A DNA stretch of 32,696 bases from Hyphomicrobiales bacterium (GTDB lineage Bacteria; Pseudomonadota; Alphaproteobacteria; Rhizobiales; Rhizobiaceae). Numbering within the stretch: position 1 is the first letter of the stretch; each line of letters opens with the position of its first letter. The notes under the pieces were generated by a model. It had not been told where the DNA came from. It did no database searches and saw only the letters and a program-made list of their open reading frames with translations. A program made the position numbers and the translations under genes. Location: NCBI GenBank assembly GCA_900467185.1, contig UBPA01000024.1, positions 1-32,696 of the forward strand, read 5' to 3'. Positions 32,232 through 32,696 of the stretch are shown in pieces.

Positions 32232-32696
32232 TAATCATTCTGAAGAGCCGCCCAGAAACGAACGAATTTTTTGCGCTGAGGTAGCTCGTCAATGAAATGT
32301 AGCTAACCATGATGGAACAACGCCGGTCCTCGTCCTTCACCCGAACGTGCTCCAAGCCGCTTCGCCGATGCCTATGCTCACGCTCCTTGCATCGGATCGA
32401 GCAGCGTCGAATAATGGAACTGAGTGCGTGATTGACGGCGGGACCGTGTCAACTGCTTGAGTATTTGGCCACCTCACGCCATTTCAGGTCAGGCGGGTCC
32501 GTGCCCTTGACCGCGAGTTAAAGCCGGAAAATACAGGTGCGCTTTTGTCAGCGGTACCCGTGGCACAGGCGAACCTGTTTGACCTGAGACCCAATCTCCC
32601 TCCAGTTTTCGGGAGAGTCTTGGGTTTTCTGCTCTGGGACCAAACTTTGGACCGCCGGGAACTAGAGTTTTCCGGCTCTGATCACGATGGCTGGCT
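32232..32696. other. Terminal stretch with no recognisable gene
   Basis: I find no open frame with family similarity on either strand here. A minus-strand frame overlapping 32116-32355 looks random. The sequence after about 32560 could be the leader of a gene beyond the edge, but I see no basis to name it. Confidence 0.5.

Noticed and set aside
1-32696. CRISPR array
   Set aside because: The only short repeats seen are a two-unit tandem duplication and isolated pairs; there is no regularly spaced repeat series and no cas gene.

Overview
The window looks like an accessory segment from an alphaproteobacterium of the Rhizobiales (Rhizobium, Agrobacterium or Sinorhizobium type). This rests on the GC-rich coding sequence, the density of ABC importers with their own LysR regulators, and the kinds of insertion sequence present. 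No rRNA, tRNA, replication or housekeeping gene is visible, so chromosome and large plasmid cannot be told apart.

Positions 1-1000 are a graveyard: the 5' end of a broken IS3-type orfA, a 63-base end of an IS21-family element, a 25-base tandem duplication and the degraded C-terminus of a short-chain dehydrogenase. From 1002 to 8295 lies the first import unit: a LysR regulator divergent from a five-gene oligopeptide-type (Dpp/Opp) ABC transporter, followed by an AbrB-family membrane protein. From 8312 to 17658 lies the second unit: an amidase and a second LysR regulator, divergent from an eight-gene operon. That operon encodes a polar-amino-acid-type ABC importer (binding protein, two permeases, ATPase), an AroM-like protein, a hydantoinase-like amidohydrolase, a DapA-like aldolase and a short-chain dehydrogenase. 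Three of these enzymes carry substitutions at canonical active-site positions, and the binding protein has Asn at a position where the family usually has Asp. I infer uptake and breakdown of an unusual nitrogenous compound, perhaps a cyclic or acylated amide or ureide; the substrate is not known.

A truncated epimerase gene runs into an IS21-family element (18583-21118) whose istA and istB are both frameshifted. The 237-18582 stretch is thus bounded by two IS21 ends in the same orientation. Next comes a two-gene AbiE-like toxin-antitoxin or defence module (21436-23419) behind two 20-base palindromes, followed by an IS5-family remnant. A 20-base near-identical direct repeat brackets this block.

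From 23930 to 32155 all genes are on the minus strand. The upstream unit (read from 32155 down) encodes a thioredoxin-like protein, an AprA/FrdA-type flavoprotein, a two-cluster ferredoxin and a sulfonate/nitrate/taurine-type ABC importer, and ends at a strong intrinsic terminator. Two major-facilitator exporters follow. I infer a redox route for an imported, probably sulfur-containing, compound. The last ~450 bases hold no gene I can recognise.
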